Notes: a model not told the origin generated them from the letters alone. A stretch of 64,000 nt of DNA from Persicaria tinctoria (GCA_037127255.1 JBANSL010000004.1:33300467-33364466); one strand, 5' to 3'; counted from the first letter of the stretch, positions 34,457 to 45,985 are shown. A program made the numbers and translations.

Positions 34457-34719
34457 AAATATGATCAATATGCACAAAGTAAGCCCTTCCATGCATATAA
34501 GCATATAAATCAAATAATGCATTCCAAAATAGCCATGTAGCAATTCAAAGAAATAATGCATATATATATATATATATATGTCAAATATGATCAATATGCA
34601 CAAAGTAAGCCCTTCCCCCACCCCATACTTAAACATTACAGTGTCCTCACTGTATAAAAACAAGGGTAAAGAAAGAAACTCACAAGACAGGTGTGCAGAG
34701 CCTCTAAATATCGAATGGA
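33326..34719 (-). other. 3' untranslated region of Athila-like element
   Basis: No ORF of significance. It contains a 136-bp tandem duplication with TA microsatellites (34354-34616). At 34612-34640 there is a second copy-like signature (minus strand GAGGACACTGTAATG, TTTAAGTATGGGGTGG), resembling the true polypurine region at 33287. Confidence 0.6.
34354..34616. repeat. 136-bp tandem duplication with TA microsatellites
   Basis: The unit beginning CATGCATATAAGCATATAAA starts at 34354 and 34490. Each unit contains a TA run, longer in the first (about 34420-34453) than in the second (about 34560-34579). Otherwise the units are almost the same. Confidence 0.85.
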
Positions 34720-34724
34720 GCACC

Positions 34725-35989
34725 TGATGGACGGTTTTTAGTCGCGTAAACCGTATCAAAATAAATTCGAACCTACCTAACTAATGCAGTGTGGTAAGCA
34801 CGAGTCGATCCCACAGAGAATCAAGTTATTCCTAAGTTAAGTTTATTTACCAATTAAGACAAAATATGGGTTTTTGAGTGGTGAAACTAAGAAGAAAATA
34901 AAATAAACTATAAACAAATTAATGCAAAGCAATTTAGATAAAATCGTTCCACCTACAACTATCCACTTTATTTGGTTGAATTGATATTGTAACTTCCTCT
35001 TGTCCTTTTAGGTCTCCTATGAATGCCCTTGTCCCGACCTAATATAGTTACTAGTCCAACCAGTCCTAGAAACCCTTATCAATCGAACAGTCCCTAAAGA
35101 AGGATTTAACCCAATTGATAGCTTTAAGTTCAGAGATTAACCAAGGTATTTGCAATCCCTAAAGAGGGATTTAACAACACATCCAACTTCCTACTCATTC
35201 AATTAGTTCAACCAGCCCTAAAGAAACAAGTTTGCCACTTGGGTTAAGGTTCACAACCAGGAATCTACAAAACCCTAGCAATTGAATTGATTCTAACTAG
35301 TTGTGCGGGCTAGATAGAATAAAACAATAGACAATCAAGCACAAAGAAGTCGAAACATTCCATATAGAAAATAAGGAACAAGATTCAGAAACTCACAATC
35401 AATCAAACAAAGCTTCAAATTGTAGACAAAACGGGAGAGTTTAGATCTCCATAAAAATAAGACAAAACATAATTAGGGTATATGATGAAAGTTAGTCGGC
35501 CGATCACAACTCACGTTCGGCCTCCTGTTGCAACTATGCCGTATGAATGTATATATAGTAGTATGTTATATCCTAATTCTATGTATGATAATTTATATAT
35601 AATATTAATATATGAAGCTATCTATCTACGATACTAATCTATCTATTTAATTATATTAACCAAAGCAATGCAACACTTGTTGACCGGTGATCAAGCAAAC
35701 GTCCTCGAGCCGCCTTCCTTGTAAAATTCATTAACCCATCCATAGTTGATTCGTAATTTCAGTAGCATCATTCTTCCAAAAGTACTCCGTAGCATGCACT
35801 TGGCTCCGACCTCATATAATTTGTCCAATGTAATTCATTCCGAATTCGCTCCAAAATACCTGAAATCAAGAAAATACGAATGTAGACTCCGAAAACCAAA
35901 TACTAACAAATAAGCTATAAAACATGTAAACATACTCTAAATTAATATGCAAATCTATACTAAAAACATGACTAAAATAGACCCTATCA
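34725..35989 (-). mobile_element. Solo LTR (1265 bp) inside the Athila-like element
   Basis: It has TGATGGACGG...CCCTATCA termini with perfect GCACC duplications (34720-34724 and 35990-35994). It contains CGAGTCGATCCCACAGAG, the complement of a motif seen near the 5' ends of Athila/Tat elements. This supports a minus orientation, in which it would start TGATAGGGTC and end CCGTCCATCA. No internal sequence accompanies it, so it is a recombination remnant of a separate insertion. Confidence 0.82.
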
Positions 35990-36174
35990 GCACCTCCTTG
36001 GACCGAGTATAAATGTAGCTTGGTTCCATCCATTGACCTGAAAAGTAGAAGACATATACCTATAATAGCAAAACCAAAAGTGTTCAAAACCAAAACAACG
36101 AAGTCTCAAATGTCCTAAAAAGTCTATGTACATGCTCTAGATTTTATAGTCGCTAGGCCGACTTTCCATTTAGC

Positions 36175-36825
36175 TCAAGGTGGCATTTGCAGAGCCCATG
36201 TAGCCTGGGCTTCAAATAAGACTCCATTCTTGTCCATCAGCTGTAGTCCTCCAGAATGGATCTTGTTCACCACGAACGGTCCCATCCGCTTTTTGTTGAA
36301 TTTGTTAGGAAACCAATGATCCTTAGATTTAGAGATATAGAGCTTGTCTCCAACTTCATACTCCTTAGGCTCATCATTGGAAATCCTGCACAATCGCACA
36401 TACCAAGGCAGACCTCTCCCATGTATAGATAAATCTTTAATGGAAATAGGAGAAGAAAGATCCATACCTTGGCTCACCTTCGCAGAGACGGAATCGGGGA
36501 CCACGGTGTTTGGTCGATCTCGACTAGGGCTCCTCGAGATCGAGGAGGCTGCTGGCTCTGGTGGATGTCTGGTCGAAGAGGCAGAAGTCGATGAAGAAGG
36601 CGGCTTGTCGACATCGAGTAGCCTACTCGAGGTCGAGTAGGGCTTTGGTCCTGGAGTCACCATCGTCGAGGAAGGTGCCGTCGAGGAAGATGTGGGCTTG
36701 TCGATCTCGACAAGACTACTCGAGGTCGAGTAACCTTCTCCTCCTTGTGGCTTGCTCATCGAGGAGGGCGGGGCTGGGCTCTCCGAGTGGTGGTCGATCT
36801 CGACAAGGGTGATCGAGATCGACAA
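36175..36825 (-). pseudogene. Integrase C-terminal remnant with TCGA-motif linker
   Basis: The 216-residue frame has two parts. The N-terminal 115 residues are Ser/Pro/Asp-rich with LVEID and STSS repeats, the translation of the TCGA-NN-TCGA motif array. The C-terminal part contains YEVGDKLYISKSKDHWFPNK and RMGPFVVNKIHSGGLQL, matching the C-terminal DNA-binding region of gypsy integrases (GD-V, FPGK, W/M-GPF-V pattern). The zinc finger and DDE core are absent, so it cannot catalyse integration. It follows the protease frame after only about 120 bases, where RT, RNase H and the integrase core would normally lie. Confidence 0.7.
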
Positions 36826-36945
36826 GGGCTCTCCTGGCTCTGGAGGTGCTCTCGAGGACGCAGGGACTGGTGGCTCCGAGTTCTGGTCGACCTCGACAAG
36901 CCTTGTCGAGATCGAGTAGGGCTGCTCCTCTGGTTCGCTGCTCGA

Positions 36946-37815
36946 CTAAGCCGACTCTGGTGGAGTTTCCTTGGTCTGGTCGAGATCGACTAGGGTTCTA
37001 CTCGAAGTCGATGAGCCCTGGTCGATCTTGACCCCATACTTAGCTCCTGTCAAGGCATCTGAAAAATAATGAATCCACAACGACTTACCTTGATCTGTGT
37101 CGTTTGGATTCTCTGTGTTCTCCTTAAGGATTGCCATGATCTCCTCCACCTGGGCCTCCATGTCCCTCTTTTCTATCTCCTCAGGGGTCATATTCCTGAC
37201 CTTGGGTTCCCCACAGGTGATGTAGCCAGCTGAGATAGATTTGACCTCTTCCATCGGGCCCGTATGCCTTTCAGTTTTGTTGAAGGAATACTCAATGACC
37301 TCATCGCTGATGTTGAAGGTGAGCACTCCTTTCCTTACGCTTATGTTGGCATCCATCGTCGCCAAGAATGGTCTCCCTAAAATAATTGGACAAGCAGGAT
37401 CTTCTTGCATATCAACAATTAAGAAATCAGTAGGAACGAAGAATTTACCTACTTGTACTGGGACATTTTCCACCATGCCTGTTGGAATGACCACCGTGTT
37501 GTTGGCCATGTATAGTCTAGCATCCACAGGCTCCAGGGCACCTATCTTAATCTTGGACCAAATCGTTAAAGGCATAATACTAACACTAGCTCCAAGATCA
37601 CATAGGGCATTAATTTTGTAAGGACCAAATCCAATAGTTATAGCAAACTTACCTGGATCCGGTCTCTTCTCCAATATGTCCAGATGGCTGCACTCCTCTT
37701 TGATTTCTGCCATCGATCGCTTTTTGCTCAGAATCTCCTTCAGGAACTTGACGTAGGACGGCATTTCATTGAGAGCTTCTGTGAAGGGGATGGTGACGTT
37801 CAGCTTCTGAAGCAT
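36946..37815 (-). CDS. Athila-like retropepsin (protease) region
   Basis: The 289-residue frame contains the aspartic-protease motif CDLGASVSIMPL, a D-L-G-A-S active site of the type seen in Athila pol. Further on it has IILGRPFLATMDANI, the second conserved protease block (ILGRPF-L). Upstream residues (FIKMLQKLNVTIPFTEAL) match the usual Athila linker before the protease. That frame is open a little upstream of the first Met, as expected for part of a polyprotein. It is separated from gag by stops. Downstream it ends within the TCGA-motif array, with no reverse transcriptase. Confidence 0.78.
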   Translation of the reverse strand: MLQKLNVTIPFTEALNEMPSYVKFLKEILSKKRSMAEIKEECSHLDILEKRPDPGKFAITIGFGPYKINALCDLGASVSIMPLTIWSKIKIGALEPVDARLYMANNTVVIPTGMVENVPVQVGKFFVPTDFLIVDMQEDPACPIILGRPFLATMDANISVRKGVLTFNISDEVIEYSFNKTERHTGPMEEVKSISAGYITCGEPKVRNMTPEEIEKRDMEAQVEEIMAILKENTENPNDTDQGKSLWIHYFSDALTGAKYGVKIDQGSSTSSRTLVDLDQTKETPPESA

Positions 37816-38223
37816 CTTGATGAAGCGCTGAAACTTTTTCTCAGCTGGGTCCTTTAGAGATTTTGTGGGGAAAGGCAGCTTCTTTTTCTGATTCGGAGCC
37901 AGAACAGACGTCGGAGTTGCTGCAGATTTCTAGACCAAGGGCTCCTCGACATCGACCAGATTGGGCCCAGTCGAGTTGCTGTGTGGTGCTGACGAAGATT
38001 CTGGAATTTTCTCCTCGAGGTCGACTAGGGTCTTGTCGAGGTCGACCAGATGTTTGTCGAGATCGACTACTGTTTTGTCGAGATCGACTTACTGTTCCTC
38101 GTCATTCTGCTGTTTCCCGACCTCTGGCTCCTGTAATTGATGGCCGCTTCTGAGTTTTACAGCGGCGATGTGTCCAGTCTTTCCCTTAGGATTTGGTTCT
38201 GAAGATCCAGGGAGTGCGCCTGA

Positions 38224-39543
38224 CTATCTGGGGATTCCTGCGGCTAGCTGACCAATCTGTGTATCAACTGTTTTCCGCCATATATCCATTTCCCCAAGCC
38301 TAGAGTTGACACCTTGCATCTGAGTATAGACGGAGTTGAAGGACTGCCTAGTTTCTGAGTGGTTCCTCCGTATTTCCTCCAGGACCAGCTGTATATCATC
38401 CTTCTTCTGGTCCCTTTCTGGATGTCCTGGAGCTCTGTAGGGCGGGGGATTCCTAGGGACACCTTGGTTCCACTGTGGTTGCTGAAACCTTTGGTCCCCC
38501 ATGTAGCGATTTGGACCCCCTGCGTAAGCTGCATCCTCATGGTGCTCTGCCATCCTGACTTGTTCTGTGTGTGGGCACTCAGGAGTGGTGTGCCTTTGTG
38601 ATCCGCATTCAATACAAGGCTGGTTGACAGAGAGATATTTGACTTGCTTGATGAGCTTCCTATTCTGATCTCTGTAGTATTGCTCCCTGACATCTGGATC
38701 AATCTCCTTTGATGGCTCATAGAGTGGCATGGATGGTGCTGGCCTGGCGTATGGGTTCTCTTCATAAGTTGCAGTAGACCCATACTTGTTGTCGTAAGTA
38801 GTGAGCTTCTCCAGCACTCCCCATGCGTCACTTGGCGGCATTGTCAGATACTCGTAGCGAGTATAATTGTTGATTCTGTCCTTAGTGACTTGATCAAGAG
38901 AGTTGAAGAAGATCTCCTGTATGATGTAGGGTGGCTGTCCATGAGTAGGGCAAGATCGCAGAAGTTCCTTGTAGCGTTCCCATGCCTTTGCCAGCGGTTC
39001 TCCTTTCTGCTGTTTAAAGGCGGTGATTTTCTGGCGCAGATGTGCTGTTTTGGCAGGTGGGAAGAATTTGTTCAGAAAATCTTGCTCTACTTGGGCCCAG
39101 GTTGTGAGCGATTTTGCTTTCAGCCCTTCCAGCCATTTCAGTGCAGGTCCAGCGAGCGACCAACGGAAAGCATTCATCTTGACATATTCCAGAGTTGTAC
39201 CTTCTGCAAGAGTATGACACATATCATGAAAGTTAGTAATATGTTCAAGAGGACACTCATTAAATCTGCCGTAAAAGGCATTATTTTTAAGCTCTATGAG
39301 AAATTGAGTGCGAATTTCAAAAGAGTTTTCAGGGATTAGAATCGCCGATTCAGGCACGACGAGAGTTGGGTGCATGTAGTCCTCTGCCGTGGTTGGATAC
39401 TGGGCAAGCTCAGCTTGTGCTTGTTCCCTTGCTGCTCTCTCAGCGGCGATAGCAGCATCTTTAGCGTTGATAGCAGCATCCCTTGCGGCTAGTTCCCTGG
39501 TAAGCCTAGCGATCAGCTGTTCCTGTGTTTCAGCGGCCGCCAT
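38224..39543 (-). CDS. Athila-like Gag protein
   Basis: This is the structural capsid protein of the element, about 439 residues from the Met at 39543. The longer frame up to 39606 would begin inside the nested element's LTR and is unlikely. The N-terminus is an Ala/Arg/Glu-rich predicted helix (LTRELAARDAAINAKDAAIA). The retrotransposon gag domain follows (FHDMCHTLAEGTTLEYVKM, WLEGLKAKSLTTWAQVEQDF, KFFPPAKTAHLRQKITAF). A zinc knuckle C-x2-C-x4-H-x4-C begins at about residue 310 (CIECGSQRHTTPEC). The tail is Pro/Gln-rich. The frame is uninterrupted and ends before the protease. The Tekay-like element is inserted only 38 bp upstream of the start, splitting the leader from the gene. Confidence 0.85.
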   Translation of the reverse strand: MAAAETQEQLIARLTRELAARDAAINAKDAAIAAERAAREQAQAELAQYPTTAEDYMHPTLVVPESAILIPENSFEIRTQFLIELKNNAFYGRFNECPLEHITNFHDMCHTLAEGTTLEYVKMNAFRWSLAGPALKWLEGLKAKSLTTWAQVEQDFLNKFFPPAKTAHLRQKITAFKQQKGEPLAKAWERYKELLRSCPTHGQPPYIIQEIFFNSLDQVTKDRINNYTRYEYLTMPPSDAWGVLEKLTTYDNKYGSTATYEENPYARPAPSMPLYEPSKEIDPDVREQYYRDQNRKLIKQVKYLSVNQPCIECGSQRHTTPECPHTEQVRMAEHHEDAAYAGGPNRYMGDQRFQQPQWNQGVPRNPPPYRAPGHPERDQKKDDIQLVLEEIRRNHSETRQSFNSVYTQMQGVNSRLGEMDIWRKTVDTQIGQLAAGIPR

Positions 39544-39576
39544 GATCCTTTTGAGTTTGGAGTGGATGTGTAGGTA

Positions 39577-39581
39577 GCGCT
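39577..39581. repeat. Target-site duplication GCGCT
   Basis: GCGCT flanks the nested element at 39577-39581 and 49452-49456. It joins the two halves of the Athila-like leader when the insertion is removed. Confidence 0.9.
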
Positions 39582-42247
39582 TGTAACACCCCCTTTCAGA
39601 TCCCAAAGGAGTGTTGCAGCGCCAGTGAATCCGCAGACTTTAATGTCTTTGAATTCACCTGAGGCTTATAGGGACATGCAACCATGCTCCCATAAACAAG
39701 ATGATAATTTAAGCAATTTAAAATAAAATATGCGGAAGTCAATTAAATACCATAGTTTAAAATATCAGATCACAATAACAGAAAAATACCCAAAACCATA
39801 AAGTAGGAATAACTCCAAAATAGCTGAAACTAAAGTAATAATGCGGAAACTTTAGGGGTTCAAAAACGCGTAGTAAAAGATTCAATAAATGATAGCCTGC
39901 TCTTCAACTCTCTCCTGCTCCGCTACTTGCACTAGACCTGTGGAATATGGTCTGGTGTTTCGTGAGAACGAAGGACACCAGCCATCCAATAAATAGGATG
40001 GTTAGTACAATTAAGACTAGCAAATGATAGGGAAAATGTTCAGACTTTAACCTTACAGTGACCATAAAACGGTATGTTATAGGTTAAGGGAAAGACACGA
40101 TTATTTAATAGTGGAAACTGAATGAAAAGGGTAAAAATTCACACATGACTCGGATGATCATAACGATCGATTATAAGATAAGAAAAGGAATTATACCCGA
40201 GACAAATGAGTATAATAACTGAAATGATCACCTATTAAAAGTCGATAACAACATAATCACACTAATCACAAGAATACTAATATTGATAATACGTGGTACC
40301 GGTCGGGCCTTTAGCAAGGACCACGACCTACATCAGATCGTTGTTTTATCATCCCGCAGAGAATGCATTCCGGGATGGTGTTTCATGAAACCTTTTGAGG
40401 CGGTGGCTTAACGAACCACAACCTGCAAGTCAGTCTACTGCATAACTTGCCAAAGGCATAAAGCCACTCGCATCACGTGGTGCGCATTTTAACATATCAC
40501 AACTAAGCATCACATGGTGCCTATCTTATCATATATAAACAATTTATACTAGGTGATCATAATAACGACATTAAATCAAACAGGGACAAGCATGGATAAT
40601 TCAAAGGGTCTTACTATCACATGCCACTAGTTTGCATGAAAGAACAAGCAGAATATCATGCACTTTAGGAAGAAGAAAATGGGCAACATTTACTTATCCC
40701 GAGTTATAAACAAACAATTCACATTTAAGACTATAACACTATAATTACTTTAATAATAATTGCCCATTTATTTAACTCATGCCAATTTATGATTAAAAAG
40801 ATAAATTACATCAAGCAGACGGGTATGCAATTTATCGAAATTGGCAAGGAAATTGGCCACAGGGCCGCATTCGACACAGAATAATTTTAAAAGGCACAAC
40901 AAAAGAATCACGAAACACGCAAAGGGCGTTTGAACGAAATCACTTGCCTTAACCTTCGATGATCAGCTGATGACAACCAAACGAGATTTTAGCACCTATC
41001 GAATCCAACGGAAAAAGGAATATTAATATTGATACTTTATGAAATTTAACTTTACTTAACTCAATCTGAAATTGAATTAATTCTATAAAGTTAAATATTA
41101 TATACCAATATGAATTCCTCGGGGAGCAGGATCCGGCGTGAGTGCTTCGAGATTTATTGGTGTCGCTGAAACAGGCAAGAATCGGACAGTTTAGAAATAT
41201 TGGCCACTTAATTTAATAAATAATTAAATTAGGGCAAGAAACGGAATTAGTATGAAAATGAGGGACGTTTCTGTAATTTTGACAAAAGCTTACTAAAACT
41301 CCGATTGATTTCCATGGAGTTTATACGTACAGAGGAGGAGCGCAGGACGATGGGGGCAGCTCTCCTCCGGCGTCGATGGCAGCGATCGAAGACGGCGGCT
41401 CGGCGACGATAGTGGACATCGGTAAGGCAGCGATCGGGGCGGCGCTCGAGCAGTGGTTGCGACGGCAATCGGCGGGTGCGACGAGAAACGGAGGCGGCCT
41501 GCAGCGATTCAGCAATCAGCGTCGATCGGTGATGGGCAATGGTCAGGCGGATCGAGAGGCGAAGGCTCGGCCTTGGCGTTCTCCGGCCAAGGGCTGTGAT
41601 TGCAGTGGCTCGGCGGTGAAGGTTGGGTTGCGACAACAGAGCGGCAATGGCCCTTCCTCCGGCGGCGGCGAACAGGGGCGAACGCAGCGAGAGGGCTCGG
41701 CCGTGGCTCGTGGCGCATCTTCGGCCAAGGGCCGCGTTCTCCGGGCAAGGTGATGGGCAGCGGTGATGGCCTCGACCCAGATCGCCGGCGGTGGTGGTAG
41801 GACAGTGGCTGCTCACGGCTCGGAAGAATTGGGAGAGGAAGGGAGACCGTGATGTTGAGAGGCGGTGAGGGTTTTTGGTTTGTGGAAAACCCTAACATGA
41901 TTTGACGTGTATCTATAATGCTGAAATAGAATTTAAGAAAAAAAATATAAAAAAAACGGATAAAGATGGAGATATAAGGTAGGTTTCTCCCCTTTTAACG
42001 GGATGAATATTATTTAATTTAATTGCATAAATTAAATAATAAGGGTATTTAGAGGATTTATGTAATTAAATCCATCATATATTATTTCTCTTTAGAATAA
42101 TTTAATTATTCTAATTCATGCCATATATCTTAGGTGAATTTATTAAATGACCAAATTCACAAGATATATACTATAGTTTGATATAATATAGACTTATTTA
42201 ATTAAACAAAAATAAGAAATAACCCAAAAATAATTTGGGGTATTTCA
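39582..42247 (-). repeat. 3' LTR of Tekay-like element (2666 bp)
   Basis: On the minus strand it starts TGAAATACCCC and ends GGTGTTACA. Its GC-rich middle (41300-41850) gives overlapping Arg/Pro/Ser-rich ORFs on both strands that are duplicated exactly in the other LTR. I see no known protein among them. Confidence 0.92.
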
Positions 42248-42262
42248 TACATCCCCACTAAA
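42248..42262 (-). other. Polypurine tract of Tekay-like element
   Basis: Read on the minus strand, TTTTTAGTGGGGATGTA directly precedes the LTR, after CGGGACGAAACTT. The layout matches that at 4490-4525. Confidence 0.7.
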
Positions 42263-43456
42263 AATAAGTTTCGTCCCGAAACTTAGAAAAGAATGAGAAA
42301 TGAATTGAAGATATGATAGTATCCTCGAAATAGATGAGAGGATATAAATTGATCAAAGTAAAGTTAGGGGTATCAATAATGGTTACCGAATAGGTAGAAT
42401 TTAAGCATGCTTCGCTTAATGAACTTATCGAATACATGAGTGATGAGAATTACATCTAAAGTAACTCATTGCTTTCCGAACTCCTCAATGACAAAGCTTG
42501 ACATTTTAAACATATGAAAACAGTGTATATATCTCTATAGTTATTAGTATCTAAAGCAAGGGTAATAAAATTTTAAAAGATATCTTTTGATATTCACTCT
42601 CGTTGCTCGAGATAAGTGAACTCGCATCACATAAGAAACAGGGTTAACTAGATTGTCATTGGTTTTCGTCTCAGCCCCATCTGGCTTCCTTTTCCAGGTT
42701 GCCAAATGGCCCGGGTGGCATTGAAGGCAACCATTGTGACAAAACTAGCCAGCCTTATTCATACGAGATGAGTTGCGGGTCTTCGTCTTCTAGTTTATCG
42801 ACGGGAACGTTGTCCGTTTCATCAACACTTGTGTCCTTGCGTCCTTGTCTTCTTCATAAACATAAATTGCGCATATCTATATACTATTCTCAAGCTTTTT
42901 ACCAATGAGAGTTTGGTTGCTCGATCATGGAAAGAAAAGATGAGATATATAACCCATGATCGTTTAATACTATCAAGATTTAGGAAAGGTGAACCTACCT
43001 ACAACAAGAGTTACTAATTATCCTCCTGAAGGACCTTACGTATGACATATCGATCATTAATTACTGGTTTCACATGCGGGTTTGATTCCTGCTTTTATAG
43101 AAGCAAAACAAAGGAGCCCTTCTAGAGTCTATAGGGAGCACTTCCCGACTCTTTTTCGATATCTATAAAAGCACGGATTGACGAACTTTGTATGGAATCA
43201 AAAGTATCAACATACTAGAGCCGACTGTATAAAATGGAAGGAATATTATTAGAGAAGTGTTCATAGCTTATATGATATTCAACGTTAGAATATTGCCAAT
43301 GAACACACAAATTCCTTACTTTGACTCAAACCTGTAAGGTTGTAAAGATGAATCGAAAACATTAACCAAAGGAACTATGACAGATCGTCTCTGACAAGCT
43401 TCCTTATTTATTAATATCCGAATGAATGAGGTAATTGGATCGCTATGCGACTCACG
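42263..43456 (-). other. 3' untranslated region of Tekay-like element
   Basis: About 1.2 kb lies between the chromodomain stop codon and the polypurine tract. Only short ORFs of 60-70 residues are present, none with family features. Confidence 0.6.
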
Positions 43457-43863
43457 CTAAGTAGAAGACAATTGAGGAAAGCGTTTCCTCATTTCTTCCT
43501 CAGTTTCCCAAGTCATCTCCTCAGTTCCGTGCTTTGACCAAAGCACTTTGACGAGCGGAACTACCTTGGTGCGAAGTTGCTTCTCTCGCCGTTCTAGAAT
43601 CTGCACCGGTTCTTCCCCAGATCCTTTTACATCTTACTAGCTCCAGGATGCACCGAATAGATGGATGCATGGGCTTCCTAAAGGATGGTTTGTCGGATCT
43701 CAGGGACATCGGGGACGCAGATGCAATTCCCAACCCATAAGGTTCCATCATCCCTCACGACAAAACCCGAGGCTTTATCATCGAAAAAGTCAACGGTGAT
43801 CGGCAATAACACAACATCCTCTTTATCTTTGCTAACAGATCTGATTAAACCTTTATCATACAC
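43457..43863 (-). pseudogene. Integrase remnant joined to chromodomain-like tail
   Basis: Reading from 43863, the frame gives FVVRDDGTLWVGNCICVPDV and EIRQTILRKPMHPS, matching the stretch just before and into the N-terminal zinc finger of chromovirus integrase. After a break near 43640 another frame gives GEEPVQILERREKQLRTKVV followed by VLWSKHGTEEMTWETEEE and a stop at 43457-43459. That second block is the chromodomain-like C-terminus typical of Tekay/Del elements. The DDE catalytic core between them is missing. The junction is an internal deletion of roughly 1 kb relative to intact relatives. Confidence 0.75.
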
Positions 43864-45730
43864 AACTGTTCTCGGTTCCTTTCAAACCAAACTTCAACCT
43901 CTAACTTGAGGGTCTTGAGCAGATCCCTCTGCAGAACAGGACTTGCTGTCAAACAACTAATCATAGCCTCGTGCTGAGATTTGTGGCTCAAAATATCGGC
44001 TACGACATTAGCCTTCCCAAGATGATAGAGAAGCTCAATGTCATAGTCCTTGATCAGCTTTAGCCAGCGTCTCCGTCTCATGTTCAAATCCTTCTGGGTG
44101 AACACATACTCGAGGCTTTTGTGGTCGGTGTATATTTGGCAACGAACTCCATACAGATAATGGCGCCAGATTTTCAGAGCAAATACCACAACAGCTAGTT
44201 CTAGATCATGCACTGGGAAGTTCTCCTTATACAGCTTCAACTGTCGTGATGCATAAGCTATCACCTTCCCATCTTGCATCAATACACAACTCAAACCATA
44301 CTTTGAAGCATCACTGTAAATCATATAATCCTTTGACTCCTCAGGGAGTGCCAAAATAGGTTATGTGGTCAACCGCTTCTTGAGCTCATAGAAGCTCGCT
44401 TTGCACTTGTCATTCCAGACGAATTTCTGGGATTTACGCAGAAGTAAGGTCAGTGGTTGGACCAATTTGGAAAACCCTTCCACAAACCTCCTGTAGTAAC
44501 CTGCTAGTCCCAGAAAACTCCGAATCTCCTTAGCGTTCTCTAGCGGACTCCACTTCTCTACAGCTGCTATCTTTGGGGGGTCGACCATCACCCCTTTCTC
44601 TGAAATAATGTGGCCTAGGAATGCCACCTTCTTCATCCAAAAATCACACTTAGGCAGCTTCGCGTACAACTGATGCTCTTGCAGTGTTATCAAAATAGGC
44701 CTCAAGTGTTCGGAGTGAGCCTCATCACTCGGCGACTAGATCAAGATGTCATCGATGTAGACTACAATGAGGTTGTCCAAATACTAGTGGAAACAACAGT
44801 TCATCAGATCCATGAAAACTGTTGGGGCATTTGTTAAGCCAAAAGGCATCACCACGAACTCATAGTGCCCATAACGTGTCCTAAAAGCAGTCTTTAGAAT
44901 ATCATCGTCATGAACTCGAAGCTTATGGTAACCAGATTGAAGTTAAATCTTGGAGAACAGCTTAGCTCCCCGAAGCTGATCCAACAAATCATCGATGCGT
45001 GGCAGTGGATACTTGTCCTTGATCGTCACCTTGTTCAGCTCCCGATAATCAATACACAAACGGAAATATTCGTTTTTCTTCTTCACAAACAACACGGTAA
45101 TAATCGTCTTTCTTCTTCACAAACAGCACGGGAGCACACCAAGGTGAAGTACTGGGTCGTATATAACCCTTCTCTAACAACTCTTCAAGCTGACTCTTTA
45201 ATTCTTGCATCTCCACTGGAGCCATGCGATACGGGGCTTTGGAAATAGGAGAGGTTTCTGACTCTAAGTCAATGGTGAACTCAATAAACCGTTTTGGAGG
45301 TAAACCAGGAATCTCGTCGGGGAAAACATTAGAGAATTCCCGAACTACAAGAATATCGGAGATATGGACCGGGTCGGATCGCTGATCCTGCAGATAACAT
45401 AAGAATCCGGCACCACCTTGACGTAACAATTTGGCTGCCTGCATTACAATAACACGACCATCCTCCTCAGGAATGCGCCCACGAAATCTGCACACAACTC
45501 TACCGTCCGACGAAATGGTCACGATTCTCCGTCCACAATCAATGATTGCACTATGGCGAATAAGTTAATCTATACCGAGAATGATGTTCTGAGGAAGGAT
45601 CGGAAGCAGAACAAGATCGGCAAGGTACTCATCGCCACCTATCGCGATGGAGAAGCGGAATAACATATTCCTACCTCGAACTCTATCCCCACTAGGGAAT
45701 TTCACAATAAAGGAATCATCTAGAGTCACA
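43845..45730 (-). pseudogene. Protease-RT-RNase H of Tekay-like element, disrupted
   Basis: The reading runs from the end of the protease (ILPQNIILGIDLF) through RT (FPDEIPGLPPKRFIEFTIDL; EELLEKGYIRPSTSPWCAPV; YIDDI box near 44750; FLGHIISEKGV; IRSFLGLAGYYRRFVEGFSK) into RNase H ([35 protein letters not shown]). These are typical chromovirus enzymes for copying RNA into DNA. The gene is broken by a 34-bp tandem duplication at about 45078-45145 that shifts the frame. In-frame stops also lie near 44947 (after [10 protein letters not shown]), near 44787, near 44741 just after YIDDILI, and at about 44360 before RNase H. It cannot make a working RT. Confidence 0.85.
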
Positions 45731-45985
45731 TATTCTAATCCGAGTCTTTCAACAGTTTTCTCAGCTAGAAAAGAATGAGAAGTACCTCGATAAAAATAAT
45801 ATTAATTGCCTCGGCCCGAAGATAAATAATATCTTGAGCCATAGGAGAAGTAGTGTCAACCAGACTACGCATTTCATAAAGTTGCGGACCCTGCTGAGAT
45901 AGCCCGGCGACATTCTTCTCTTTGTTCACAGTCAATTGTGAACCGGCAGGAATCTGGGTATTCTGCTGGTACTGCGGATGAGATC

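Noticed and set aside
41247..41898. Overlapping 100-190 residue ORFs on both strands (duplicated at 48451-49102)
   Set aside because: They lie in the GC-rich part of the two LTRs, overlap each other in several frames and resemble no protein; low stop frequency from composition explains them.
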